From contig DASUGH010000035.1 in assembly GCA_036274155.1 (NCBI GenBank), forward strand, positions 10,890 to 74,889: DNA of 64,000 bases, in the 5' to 3' direction. The DNA comes from Gp6-AA40 sp036274155 (lineage in GTDB: Bacteria > Acidobacteriota > Vicinamibacteria > Vicinamibacterales > UBA2999). The notes below the pieces were generated by a model. The model did not search any database, was not told where the DNA came from, and worked only from the letters and a program-made list of their open reading frames with translations. Below, in pieces: positions 1 through 8,085 of this stretch (position 1 is its first letter; every line of letters starts with the position of its first letter). The position numbers were made by a program, and so were the translations under genes.

Positions 1-1686
1 GCGTCCGAGCAGTCCCGCCGAGCTCGCCCACGTCTCGCTGGTGTTGGGATAGCCGGTCGGCTCCTGCTTGCCGTAGAGCGGCTGGCCCAGATCGGCGATG
101 CGCTGAGCCAGTGCGGTCGTATCGGTGACGTTCGCGTTCAGCGCGCGCAGCGAGCTGACCACCATCTCGAGCGGCGACTTCAGCTTCCCGCGGAACGCAC
201 CCTCGGAGAGGAACTCACGCGACAGCAGCATCGTTTCGGTGACGGCGCGCAGGTCGCCATCGGTCTTGCGGAACGTCTCGGCCATGCGATCGACGAGCGG
301 CTTCGGCGGATCGTCGGAAACGAACCGCTGCGCGAGCTTGCGCGAGATGAATCTGGCGGTCGACGGATGCCGGGCGAGGATGTCGATCACCTTCAGTCCG
401 TCGTCTTCACCGCCGCCACGCGCGATGGTCTGACCGAGCACCACCTTTTCACCCCGATCATGCATGACCGGATTGAACTGGAACTCGCCGTAGCGGTTCG
501 GATCGAAGATCGTCCAGCCGGTGAAACAGCGCGCGACGTTGATTACGTCGGCCTGCGTGTAGCCGCCGTCGACGCCGAGCGTGTGCAGCTCCATCAGCTC
601 GCGCCCGTAGTTCTCGTTGAGACCTGGCCTGGGGGCGCCAACCGGCACGACGATGTTCAGCGGTGAGGCGTCGGGCGCGGCCCGCGACTGCCAGTTGTCG
701 AGATAGAACAACATCGCCGGGTGGCGTGCGGTCGCAAGCAGCATGTCGCGGAACCGGCCGAGCACGTGTGGGCGGATCGCGTCGCGTTCGTAGCTCGGGA
801 GCAGCATCCGCACCGAACCCTTGCCGTTGAACACGTTGAAGTGATTGAGCCAGAAGTCGACGAGCACTTCCTCGAGCTGCCGATTCGACTGCAGCGCCCG
901 ATACAGCTTGGCCTCGATGAGCTCGCTGCTCACGACCTGTTGCGGCTGGCGGGCGGCAAGCGCTTCACGCTTGAACGTTTCGGGAACCTGCTGGGCCGGA
1001 ACCTGACGGAGAACCTGTGTGCGCTTCTCGCGATCGAGCGACGACAGCAGCTTCGTCCGTTCCTCCTCGCTGCCGCGCTGGAGCAGGCGCTGCTGATCCT
1101 GCGACAGCAGGTCAGCGAGCGGCGGCCGCAGCTTCCTTTGTTCCGCCAGCCGTGCCTGCGCTTCGGCCGCGCGAGCCTTCGCGGCTTCCGCCTGGAAGTC
1201 GGGCAAATCCACCAGGACCGGTGGCGCCACGGTGCTCAGCACCTGCGCGCGAACATCGGGAGCCAGTGCCGTCAGGACCTTGCGGCGCTCCTCGACCTTG
1301 CCGGTCTGGAGCAGCCGCAGTTGATCGGCGGGCAGGAGTTGCGCAGCTGAGGGCCGGGCGACGACCAGCGGCGCCGGTTGGTACCGCTCGAAAATCTGCC
1401 AGCTCGCGAGCTGCACACTCTCGAGCGGTTTCAGACTGGCCTCGAGGGCGGGGTTCTGCGCAATCTGCGAGGGATTCAACTGACGTCGAATCCACTTCTC
1501 GACACCGATTCGCCGGACCTCGTCGACGTCACCCGGCCGCGGACCGTACGTGAGGCGGTTGAGCGCCTGAACGGCCTCCTTGTCCCTGGTGAGCTTCTGA
1601 TCGAACGGTCCGGTGGAGCCGCCGTGAACGGAGGCGGTCGCGACGAAGAGGATTGCGACACCAACGACGACACGCAAGGGCCGCAT
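1..1686 (-). CDS. DUF1800 family protein, C-terminus off the window (partial)
   Basis: The minus-strand frame is open from an ATG at 1686 to the left edge (562 codons, no stop), so the C-terminus is missing. The product starts with MRPLRVVVG and a hydrophobic secretion signal. It carries the DUF1800 hallmarks: FWLNHFNVF, FYLDNWQS, NENYGRELMELHTLG and CFTGWTI. It is a close paralogue of the gene immediately upstream at 1772-3682. Two related helical units of about 38 residues, roughly 117-155 and 192-230, sit in the N-terminal half. DUF1800 proteins are secreted or surface proteins of unknown biochemical function, often next to DUF1501 genes, which may lie beyond the edge. The 85-nt gap to the upstream paralogue suggests co-transcription. 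Family assignment is secure; function is unknown. Confidence 0.9.
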   Translation of the reverse strand, partial: MRPLRVVVGVAILFVATASVHGGSTGPFDQKLTRDKEAVQALNRLTYGPRPGDVDEVRRIGVEKWIRRQLNPSQIAQNPALEASLKPLESVQLASWQIFERYQPAPLVVARPSAAQLLPADQLRLLQTGKVEERRKVLTALAPDVRAQVLSTVAPPVLVDLPDFQAEAAKARAAEAQARLAEQRKLRPPLADLLSQDQQRLLQRGSEEERTKLLSSLDREKRTQVLRQVPAQQVPETFKREALAARQPQQVVSSELIEAKLYRALQSNRQLEEVLVDFWLNHFNVFNGKGSVRMLLPSYERDAIRPHVLGRFRDMLLATARHPAMLFYLDNWQSRAAPDASPLNIVVPVGAPRPGLNENYGRELMELHTLGVDGGYTQADVINVARCFTGWTIFDPNRYGEFQFNPVMHDRGEKVVLGQTIARGGGEDDGLKVIDILARHPSTARFISRKLAQRFVSDDPPKPLVDRMAETFRKTDGDLRAVTETMLLSREFLSEGAFRGKLKSPLEMVVSSLRALNANVTDTTALAQRIADLGQPLYGKQEPTGYPNTSETWASSAGLLGR

Positions 1687-1771
1687 GGAGTTCACCTCCG
1701 GCAGGCTGGCGCCCTTCTTATACCCCGGCGACCGTCCAAACAGCGATTTTTCCCCGCGCCGCCACCCCACC

Positions 1772-3682
1772 TTACCTTCGCTGGAAGTCCGGAGAGGCAA
1801 TGAGCAGGGCTGCGAGTGTGAGCGGCGCAGGTGGCGCTCCATTCGACCCCTTTTCGATTGCCGTAATGGTCTCCGGAGTGAATCCCACCCGCACGAGCCT
1901 GGCTGCGGCGTCTCCTGGACGGTCCGCTGCGAGCGGACTTGCATCAACCGTCACTCCCGGAATCTGTCCCGCGGTCAGCGCTGTCGCGAAATTCATGCGG
2001 CCGAGCAGTGCCGCCGAGCTCGCCCAGGTCTCGCCGGTGTTGGGATAGCCGGTCGGCTCCTGCTTGCCGTAAAGCGGCTGGCCGAGTTCGGCGATGCGCT
2101 GCGCGAGCGCCGTCGTATCCGCGACGTCCGCGTTCAGCGCGCGCAGGGAGCTCACCACCAGTTCCAGCGGCGACTTCAACTTGGCCCGCCACGCGCCCTC
2201 AGACATGAACTCGCGCGACTCCAGCATCGTGTCCATCACCGCACGCAGATCCCCGTCCGTCTTGCGAAACGTCTCGGCCATGCGGTCGATGAGCGCCTTG
2301 GGCGGATTGTCGGCCACGAACCGCTGCGCCAGCTTGCGCGAGATGAACCTGGCGGTCGAGGGATGCTTCGAGAGGATGTCGATGACCATCAATCCGTCGC
2401 TCTCGCCGCCGCCCGCCGGAATCGTGTGCCCGAGCACGACCTTCTCCTTCTGGTCGTGCATCGCCGGATTGAACTGGAACTCGCCGACGCGATTGGGATC
2501 GACGATCGTCCAACCGGTGAAACTGCGCGCCACGGCGATCACGTCGGCCTGCGTGTAACCGCCGTCGACGCCGAGCGTGTGCAGCTCCATCAGCTCGCGG
2601 CCGTAGTTCTCGTTCAACCCGGGCCGCCTGAAGCCGCCTCTTCCCGGTCCCCGCGCGGCGCCGTTCTCGGGAGGCGCCTGCGACTGCCAGTTGTCCAGAT
2701 AGAACAGCATGGCCGGGTGGCGCGCCGTGGCGAGCAGCATGTCGCGGAAGCGTCCGAGCACGTGCGGACGGATGGCGTCGCGCTCGTAGCTCGTGAGCAG
2801 CATCCGCACTGCTCCTTTGCCGGTGAACACGTTGAAGTGATTCAGCCAGAAGTCGACGAGCACCTCCTCCAGCTGCCGTTGTGAGTACAGCGCCCGAAGG
2901 AGCTTGTTCTCCATCAGCTCGGTGGTCACGAGCTGCTGCGGCTGGGTCAGCGCCATGTACTCGCGTTTGTAGGAGAGCGGAATCGTCTGGTTCGGGAGCA
3001 TGCGCAAGACCTGCTTCCGCATCTCGGGATCAAGCGACGAGAGCACCGCCGTCTTCTCCTGCTCGCTGCCGCTGCGCACCTCGCGAACCTGCTGCGGAGA
3101 AAGCAAGTCGTTCAGCGTGGGGTTCAGCTCGCGCCGCGCCGCTGCCGCTTCTGCCTGCACGTCGGCAAGGCCGGCAAGCTGCGCGGCGGGTATCGCCGCC
3201 AGCACCCGGCGGCGAACGTCGGGAGCCAGACCGTCGAGAATCGTCCGGCGCTCGGCAGGGCTGGCAGCCGAGAGCTTCTGCATCACGTCTCTCGGAACCG
3301 GCGTCACCATCATCGTGTACAGCTGCCCAACCTGAAGCGCCACGATTCCCGCCCCAACCCGACCTCCAGCCGCGTATTTTTCGTAGATCTGACGGGTCGT
3401 GAGCTGAAGGCTCGCAGCAGGCGCCAGCTTCGCCTCGAGCGCAGGCACGTCGGCAATCTGCTCTGGATGCAGCTGCCGCGCGATCCACTTCTCGACCCCG
3501 AGCCGGCGAACGTCGTCGGCGTCTCCGGAGCGGGGACCATAGGTGAGGCGGTTCAGCACATGCACCGCCTGCTTGTCTTTCGAAAGCTTTCGATCGAAGC
3601 CGCCCGATGACTCTCCGGAAAGAGAGGGGGCCGTGGCCACGAGGACGGCGACACCAACGACGAGACCCAAGGGTTTCATCAA
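1772..3682 (-). CDS. DUF1800 domain-containing secreted protein
   Basis: This 636-residue protein begins with a signal-like segment (MMKPLGLVVGVAVLVATA) and carries the full DUF1800 core: DFWLNHFNVF, FYLDNWQSQ, NENYGRELMELHTLG, ARSFTGW and the C-terminal RMNFATALT region. Like its downstream paralogue it has two related helix-rich units in the N-terminal third, around LAPDVRRRVLAAIP and LDPEMRKQVLRMLP. A Gly/Arg/Pro-rich insertion (ENGAARGPGRGGFRRP) lies in the middle and differs from the paralogue. It is the first gene of a two-gene minus-strand unit with 1-1686. A second Met at residue 2 makes the exact start uncertain by one codon. DUF1800 has no established activity; export to the periplasm or surface is inferred from the signal peptide. 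Confidence 0.92.
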   Translation of the reverse strand: MMKPLGLVVGVAVLVATAPSLSGESSGGFDRKLSKDKQAVHVLNRLTYGPRSGDADDVRRLGVEKWIARQLHPEQIADVPALEAKLAPAASLQLTTRQIYEKYAAGGRVGAGIVALQVGQLYTMMVTPVPRDVMQKLSAASPAERRTILDGLAPDVRRRVLAAIPAAQLAGLADVQAEAAAARRELNPTLNDLLSPQQVREVRSGSEQEKTAVLSSLDPEMRKQVLRMLPNQTIPLSYKREYMALTQPQQLVTTELMENKLLRALYSQRQLEEVLVDFWLNHFNVFTGKGAVRMLLTSYERDAIRPHVLGRFRDMLLATARHPAMLFYLDNWQSQAPPENGAARGPGRGGFRRPGLNENYGRELMELHTLGVDGGYTQADVIAVARSFTGWTIVDPNRVGEFQFNPAMHDQKEKVVLGHTIPAGGGESDGLMVIDILSKHPSTARFISRKLAQRFVADNPPKALIDRMAETFRKTDGDLRAVMDTMLESREFMSEGAWRAKLKSPLELVVSSLRALNADVADTTALAQRIAELGQPLYGKQEPTGYPNTGETWASSAALLGRMNFATALTAGQIPGVTVDASPLAADRPGDAAARLVRVGFTPETITAIEKGSNGAPPAPLTLAALLIASPDFQRR

Positions 3683-4047
3683 TCCCCCTGTTCGACAGCC
3701 TGGCGTTGTCCGTGCCAGCGAGTGACGTTGCCGGAATAGACGTCGTCGGCTCGCTTCCGGTCTGGGAAGTCAGACGAAATTTGGTTGGGGGTGGTTGCCG
3801 CGCGGTGGCAGGAGACGCGCGATCTGGTGACAGACGTCGAAGCAGAGGCGGGCCTTAACGTTCGACGCGCAAGCGCGAAGCGAAAACGTCGGCCCGGCGG
3901 CTCAGCCTTCGGGGCATCGCCATCACGCCGCGCAGCTCGCTCATCAACAGCACGCGGGGTTGCTGAGCGGATTTCTTTCCGTCGTGGAAGGAGAAGACGT
4001 TGTGGAAGGCACGATTGCTGTCTGGTCTCGAGCGGGAGAGCGTGGGG
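3683..4047. other. intergenic region with no convincing gene
   Basis: These 365 nt separate the end of the ATP-grasp gene from the start of the DUF1800 pair, all on the minus strand. They probably hold the DUF1800 promoter and the 3' end of the C1 operon. I see no RNA gene, clear terminator or conserved reading frame. A minus-strand frame ending at 3855 reads plausibly for about 50 residues but has no recognisable domain and no ribosome site. Confidence 0.5.
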
Positions 4048-5226
4048 TTACGCCGACAGCGCGCCGGCGCCGTCCGGGACCAGCGTGGCGTATACACGCG
4101 CCGCTCGAGCAGCGAGCGCGTCGTGACATTCGGCCGCCGTGGCGGCGGCCGCGAGCACCGTGCATACAGGATGGCCTGCCGCGATGCGCTCACCCCGGCG
4201 TGGAACGTCGCGAACGTCGGGATCCTCGAGCCAGGCTTCGGTATCGCCGACGATGCTCCCGGTCCGTGCGAACACAATCGCCTTCCCCAGCACGGGCGAG
4301 GCTGATTGAGCGACAGGGAGCGCCGGAAGTTCTCCGGTCACGCACGCATCCGCGTGCACGGCAAACAACGGCCGGCCGAAGGCACGTTCCGCCAGCTCCA
4401 TCGACGCCGACCACCGCGGGTTGACCTCCAGGGCGACGGGCTCTCCGTGCTGCTCGACGAAATCCACACCGTTCACGCCGACGAGCCCGAATTCGTCGGC
4501 GACGGCCCCGGCCAGCGTGATCGCGCTCGACACGACCGTGAGCCGGTCGTCATCCGATTCGCCCGGCGGTGCGAGGATGCTGCCGCAGTAGCGATACCCT
4601 GAAGCGCCGAAGGCAGGGTCGCCGACGATTTGCCGGGAGACGCCGAGCGGCACGGCGCGGCCGCGCGCCGCCACGAACACGACGGATCCCGGCGAACCGT
4701 GCACGCGGCGCTGCACGTAGCTGCGACGCGGCACAGGGCGCGGCGGGCGCCACGGGCGGATGTGCGCGCCGCCGCCGGAGGCTAGAGGTTTGACCAGGAA
4801 GTCGTTCGGATCGTTCCGAGCGTTCGGATCGTGCGAGTGGGAGGGCCGAAACGTCGTCGGCACCTTGAACCCACGGCGACGGAGCGACTCGGCCAGGAGC
4901 AGCGGGTTGCGCACGCGGCGAAGCGTCTCTGGCCGATTACCCCAGAGCATCCGGTCGCGCGCGAGCCGGGCCACCGCGACGGGATGGTTTTCGAAAGGCG
5001 ACAGGTAAACGACGGCATCAGCGTCGACGCCGCGAGCCGCGCGTGCCACGGCCGCCGCCGTGAAGCGGCCGCCGAAATCGCGTGTGATGGACAGCGCCCG
5101 CACCGAAGGATGTTGATCGAGATCCGCAAAGCCGTCGATCGACGTGACCCTGAAGCCGGCGCGCCCTGCTGATGCGGCTGCCGCTCGCGTCGATACCCCA
5201 ACGACCAGGACGTGAGCCGACGCCAT
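4048..5226 (-). CDS. ATP-grasp superfamily ligase of the H4MPT C1 cluster
   Basis: The predicted 392-residue protein has an N-terminal alpha/beta domain (HVLVVGVSTRAAAASAGRAG) and an ATP-grasp fold: DFLVKPLASGGG, the YVQRRVHG segment, and GVNGVDFVEQHGEPVALEVNPR, which carries the acidic and Asn metal/ATP ligands. ATP-grasp enzymes join a carboxylate to an amine or thiol through an acyl-phosphate. The ATG at 5226 lies one base after the stop of the DUF1464 gene, so the two are tightly coupled; the frame continues upstream but only as read-through of DUF1464. Placement after fae, mtdB and DUF1464 suggests ligation in methanopterin or methanofuran biosynthesis, as for archaeal MptN or MfnD, but the substrate is not readable from sequence. 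Three 9-nt repeat units lie inside the gene near residues 133-141. Confidence 0.85.
   Translation of the reverse strand: MASAHVLVVGVSTRAAAASAGRAGFRVTSIDGFADLDQHPSVRALSITRDFGGRFTAAAVARAARGVDADAVVYLSPFENHPVAVARLARDRMLWGNRPETLRRVRNPLLLAESLRRRGFKVPTTFRPSHSHDPNARNDPNDFLVKPLASGGGAHIRPWRPPRPVPRRSYVQRRVHGSPGSVVFVAARGRAVPLGVSRQIVGDPAFGASGYRYCGSILAPPGESDDDRLTVVSSAITLAGAVADEFGLVGVNGVDFVEQHGEPVALEVNPRWSASMELAERAFGRPLFAVHADACVTGELPALPVAQSASPVLGKAIVFARTGSIVGDTEAWLEDPDVRDVPRRGERIAAGHPVCTVLAAAATAAECHDALAARAARVYATLVPDGAGALSA
4802..4828. repeat. 9-nt tandem repeat inside the ATP-grasp gene
   Basis: Three consecutive 9-nt units, TCGTTCGGA, TCGTTCCGA and GCGTTCGGA on the plus strand, lie inside the minus-strand ATP-grasp gene. 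A degenerate fourth unit may follow. Because 9 nt is three codons the frame is kept, and the array encodes a DPN-ARN-DPN type stretch just before the DFLVKP strand. The unit is the complement of the one repeated between tsaD and yjbQ at 15760-15803. Confidence 0.75.
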
Positions 5227-5227
5227 C

Positions 5228-6310
5228 TCAGATTCCAAGCCGCTTGCGCGCGTCGTCCGGCGAGATGAAGTAGAGGTGATCGAGAGCCGTCCCCGATGCG
5301 CGACGGATCTCCAGCGCCTCGACCAGCGCGGCGAACCGGCCGCCGGCAAGGCCGTCGGCGACGATCGCCGCTCCCTGCGCGGCATGTGTGGCGACCGAGG
5401 CAAATCCCTCGAGCGGACGGACCGCCACGTCCGGGGCTATGCGGGTGAGTCGATCCTCCAGCATCCGGCGAAAGGATGGCACGGCAGCCATGCGGCCCGA
5501 CAGGACGATCTCGTGCGGCTGCCGCACCGCGACCATCATCGCCGCCACAGCCTTGACCGCGCTCTCGACGTAGGCGTCACGCGCGAGGCGGGCGCGCGGC
5601 GCCTCGAGCTCGGCCGGCTCGCCACCTGCGATGCTCGAACCACCGGCTATCGCCGTCGCTCCGCCGCGAAACAGGCGATCCTTGTCGATGCGGCCCGCAA
5701 GGAATGCGACTTCCCCGTCCAGCGCTCCGGCCGCCCTCATCCCGAGCGGCCCCGATGTGCCGCCGAGACCGTCGACGATGCGTCCTGCGTCGACGGCGAT
5801 GGCCGCGCTGAATGCCCCGCCGAGCTCGAGGAGCACGAGCGACACGGCCTGGATGCCGCAGCCGCGACGCTCCACCTGCTCTTTGATTGCCAGCGCCACG
5901 GCGCACACCTTGTCGGCGGTGCCCATGTCGACACGGTTGACTTTTCGGTGCGGCGGCACGGACGGCAGATGGACGACACCGGGCGTGAGCACGACATCTG
6001 TCGGCGTCTGCGCGAGCGCGCGCAGCAGGGCCGAGAGTCCGCCGATGCCGCCCTGCTCTCCCGCCGCTGTCAGACACGCGAGCCTGATGTCGCGTTCGGT
6101 GAGATCGCGCGCCGCCACCACCGGCAGCCCATAGCCGGACGGCCCGGCAACGAGATGGATGGGGCGGCTGTTCTCGATCAGCTCCAGGAGCGGCGACGGG
6201 GTCTGCAGCGCTTCGGCTGTCGGCAGCGAGCGATCGAGGAAGAGCCCGCCGTCTTCGAGCCCGCACAGGTCGACGGTCACCGTCCCGGGGTCAATGCCGA
6301 GAACACGCAA
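5228..6310 (-). CDS. DUF1464 family protein (predicted acetate/butyrate-kinase-like ATPase)
   Basis: This 360-residue protein opens with VLGIDPGTVTVDLCGLEDG, an ASKHA-type phosphate-1 loop. It has the DUF1464/COG2441 signatures GPSGYGLP and NRVDMGTADKVC, and later LELGGAFSAAIAVDAGRIVDG and IVLSGRMAA as further nucleotide-site segments. COG2441 proteins are mainly archaeal and are only predicted to be small-acid kinases. The start is a TTG at 6310, with no better upstream codon and a weak ribosome site. The gene lies 30 nt after mtdB and one base before the ATP-grasp gene, so it looks like an operon member. Its role in C1 metabolism is inferred from this context; family assignment is firm. Confidence 0.88.
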   Translation of the reverse strand: MRVLGIDPGTVTVDLCGLEDGGLFLDRSLPTAEALQTPSPLLELIENSRPIHLVAGPSGYGLPVVAARDLTERDIRLACLTAAGEQGGIGGLSALLRALAQTPTDVVLTPGVVHLPSVPPHRKVNRVDMGTADKVCAVALAIKEQVERRGCGIQAVSLVLLELGGAFSAAIAVDAGRIVDGLGGTSGPLGMRAAGALDGEVAFLAGRIDKDRLFRGGATAIAGGSSIAGGEPAELEAPRARLARDAYVESAVKAVAAMMVAVRQPHEIVLSGRMAAVPSFRRMLEDRLTRIAPDVAVRPLEGFASVATHAAQGAAIVADGLAGGRFAALVEALEIRRASGTALDHLYFISPDDARKRLGI

Positions 6311-6340
6311 AATGACGGAAAGCTGAAACGAAGTTTTCGG

Positions 6341-7198
6341 TCAACGAATCGTGCTGGCGAGCTCCGCGATCGTCTCCACATCGAGCACGAGATCGTTCTG
6401 CTCGAATAACCGGGCGATGCAGGCTTTGTGAAGCTTCATCTTCAGCTTGCCGACGCCGAGCGCGCCGAACGTCGTCACTCCCTCGCGCGCCACACCATCG
6501 TCGGCGGCCTCGATCCCCTCGATGCCAGCCGGCGGAACCGCGTTGAGGTCGGCGATGGCACGAAGGCCAGATCTGCCGGCCCAGGCGCTCCGTGGGATGA
6601 GCGTCACACCCGCTGGTCCGGTATTCAGTATCAGTTCTGCGCCATCGAGCACTCCGGCCGCCTGCGAGCTGTCGGACAGCGTCGCACTGCGGACGACGCC
6701 GCCGAAGCGCTCACCGAGATCGGCGAGGACCGCCGGATCAGCAGTCCGTCGCGATGTGATCACGACGTCCGCTCCCGCCTTGGCCAGCAGACCGGCGGCG
6801 CGCAGACCCACCGGGCCGGTGCCCGCGGTGACGACCGCACGGCGGCCACGCACGTCCCCGGCCGCCAACTGAAGCTTCTTGACGGCGGCCACGGCGGTCG
6901 TGTTGGAGCCGTTCGAATCGAGCATGACCGACACGCGGAGCGGACCGAAGAACGACCTGGTCGCCGCGCGCAGCAGCCGCTCTCCCGCGGCCATGTCGGC
7001 TCCCCCGAGGAAGATCGCCGTGTTCCGAAGGTCCTTCGGTCCGCGGGTGAAGATCGCGCCGTGCACCAGATCGCGCACGGCCGCGTCGGTGACACCGCCG
7101 TAGCTCAGGACCTGATCCGCTCCGCCGTCGAAGGCGACGACCCGGTCGAAGACACTCGGGTGAGTCGAGCTGTCGAGATGGAGGAGGAGCTTCTGCAC
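6341..7198 (-). CDS. mtdB: methylene-tetrahydromethanopterin dehydrogenase
   Basis: The product oxidises methylene-H4MPT to methenyl-H4MPT with NAD(P)+ in the cytoplasm, the step after Fae. The N-terminus (LLLHLDSSTHPSVFDRVVAFDGGADQ) and VHGAIFTRGPKDLRNTAIFLGG match the MtdA/MtdB family. A Rossmann region follows (VVTAGTGPVGLRAAGLLAKAGADVVITSR). I place the start at GTG 7198 because family members begin just before this point; a TTG at 7234 in the same frame would add 12 unlike residues, and neither has a strong ribosome site. At 285 residues it is of normal length. It lies downstream of fae and upstream of DUF1464. Cofactor preference (MtdA versus MtdB type) cannot be settled by eye. Confidence 0.9.
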   Translation of the reverse strand: MQKLLLHLDSSTHPSVFDRVVAFDGGADQVLSYGGVTDAAVRDLVHGAIFTRGPKDLRNTAIFLGGADMAAGERLLRAATRSFFGPLRVSVMLDSNGSNTTAVAAVKKLQLAAGDVRGRRAVVTAGTGPVGLRAAGLLAKAGADVVITSRRTADPAVLADLGERFGGVVRSATLSDSSQAAGVLDGAELILNTGPAGVTLIPRSAWAGRSGLRAIADLNAVPPAGIEGIEAADDGVAREGVTTFGALGVGKLKMKLHKACIARLFEQNDLVLDVETIAELASTIR

Positions 7199-7235
7199 GG
7201 AAGTGGCTGTTGCGTTCGATGAACCAATTCGCAAT

Positions 7236-7305
7236 GAATCGATGATCGATCGATCAATTCAATGAACCAATCCTCGATCATCGATTCCCAAATGACCTAT
7301 TTGGG
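7236..7305. repeat. fae-mtdB intercistronic inverted repeat and hairpin
   Basis: A perfect 14-nt inverted repeat (GAATCGATGATCGA at 7236-7249, complement at 7274-7287) with a 24-nt loop lies between fae and mtdB. A second 7-bp hairpin (CCCAAAT at 7287-7293, ATTTGGG at 7299-7305) encloses the fae stop codon. Copies of ATGAACCAAT at 7219 and 7262 flank the first arm. The AT-rich, palindromic composition contrasts with the surrounding GC-rich genes. It may act as a partial terminator or an mRNA-stabilising stem that lets fae be expressed above mtdB. Confidence 0.7.
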
Positions 7306-7800
7306 GCTGAACGGGTGCTTGGCGGTCTTGGCGCCGGCGACGACTTCGCTCACCGTCGGCTTGCCGGCCAGCGCGCGCTGGATCGATTCCTTGGTCGCCT
7401 GGTAGTTGTAGTCGTAGATCTTCTTGTCGTCAGCCGCCTCCCAGTGGATGAACACACCCACGAGGATGCAGTAGTCGTCAGCCTTGTCACGCGGGATGAC
7501 GCCGCTCTCCACCGAGTCGACGACGGCGCGTGCGACGGCCGCCTGGGCCGGCCCGAACATCTGCACGGCCTGCTTGGCGCCCTTGATGGTCACCTTGTTG
7601 AAAAGCAGGGTGTCGGGTTTGGCCGGCAGGTTGGGTGACACGACCGCCAGCAGCGTCGTGAACCCGTCCTTGTTGTTCGCAAGCGCATTGCAGAACGCGG
7701 CGCCCGCAGCGCCCGACTTGGAGCCGATGATCAGATCGATGTGCGCCACTTCATTGCCATCGCCGACCAGCGACTCGCCAAGAAAGAAGTCCGCTGCCAT
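7297..7800 (-). CDS. fae: formaldehyde-activating enzyme
   Basis: Fae condenses formaldehyde with tetrahydromethanopterin to methylene-H4MPT and is both the detoxification and entry step of H4MPT-linked C1 oxidation. The 167-residue length and the signature GDGNEVAHIDLIIGSK, with the conserved catalytic-type His at residue 20, are diagnostic. FNKVTIKGAKQAVQMFGPAQ, VGVFIHWEA and KIYDYNYQATKESI are also typical. An AGGAG ribosome site precedes ATG 7800 by about 9 nt. It is the first gene of the minus-strand cluster fae-mtdB-DUF1464-ATP-grasp, with its promoter expected in 7801-8085. Confidence 0.97.
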   Translation of the reverse strand: MAADFFLGESLVGDGNEVAHIDLIIGSKSGAAGAAFCNALANNKDGFTTLLAVVSPNLPAKPDTLLFNKVTIKGAKQAVQMFGPAQAAVARAVVDSVESGVIPRDKADDYCILVGVFIHWEAADDKKIYDYNYQATKESIQRALAGKPTVSEVVAGAKTAKHPFSPK

Positions 7801-8085
7801 GTGGGAGAACTCCTGTCAGAACTTACGTTGATATCTGCGGCGCTCCCTTCCGGAACGTCCACGCGCGTGAGCGATCCGGGAGCGGACCCGCCTGAATTCC
7901 GGCTGTGCAAGAGTCTGGAGATCGACCGAGTGGCACGCCAGGCAACCGCCGAGTGTATCACCAGGCGCGTGTCACGAAAACTCTCGTTCGCCGAGCTGGC
8001 GGCGGGTTACCGCAGCGATGGACGATGGCCTCGTCGCAGAGCCTGCCGACCCCCGCGCCGTAGACTGTAGGCTGGAGTCTCGAGC

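Noticed and set aside
3855..4277. 140-codon minus-strand frame downstream of the ATP-grasp gene
   Set aside because: Its first half overlaps that gene and the last 50 residues, though protein-like in places, match no domain I recognise and lack a ribosome site.
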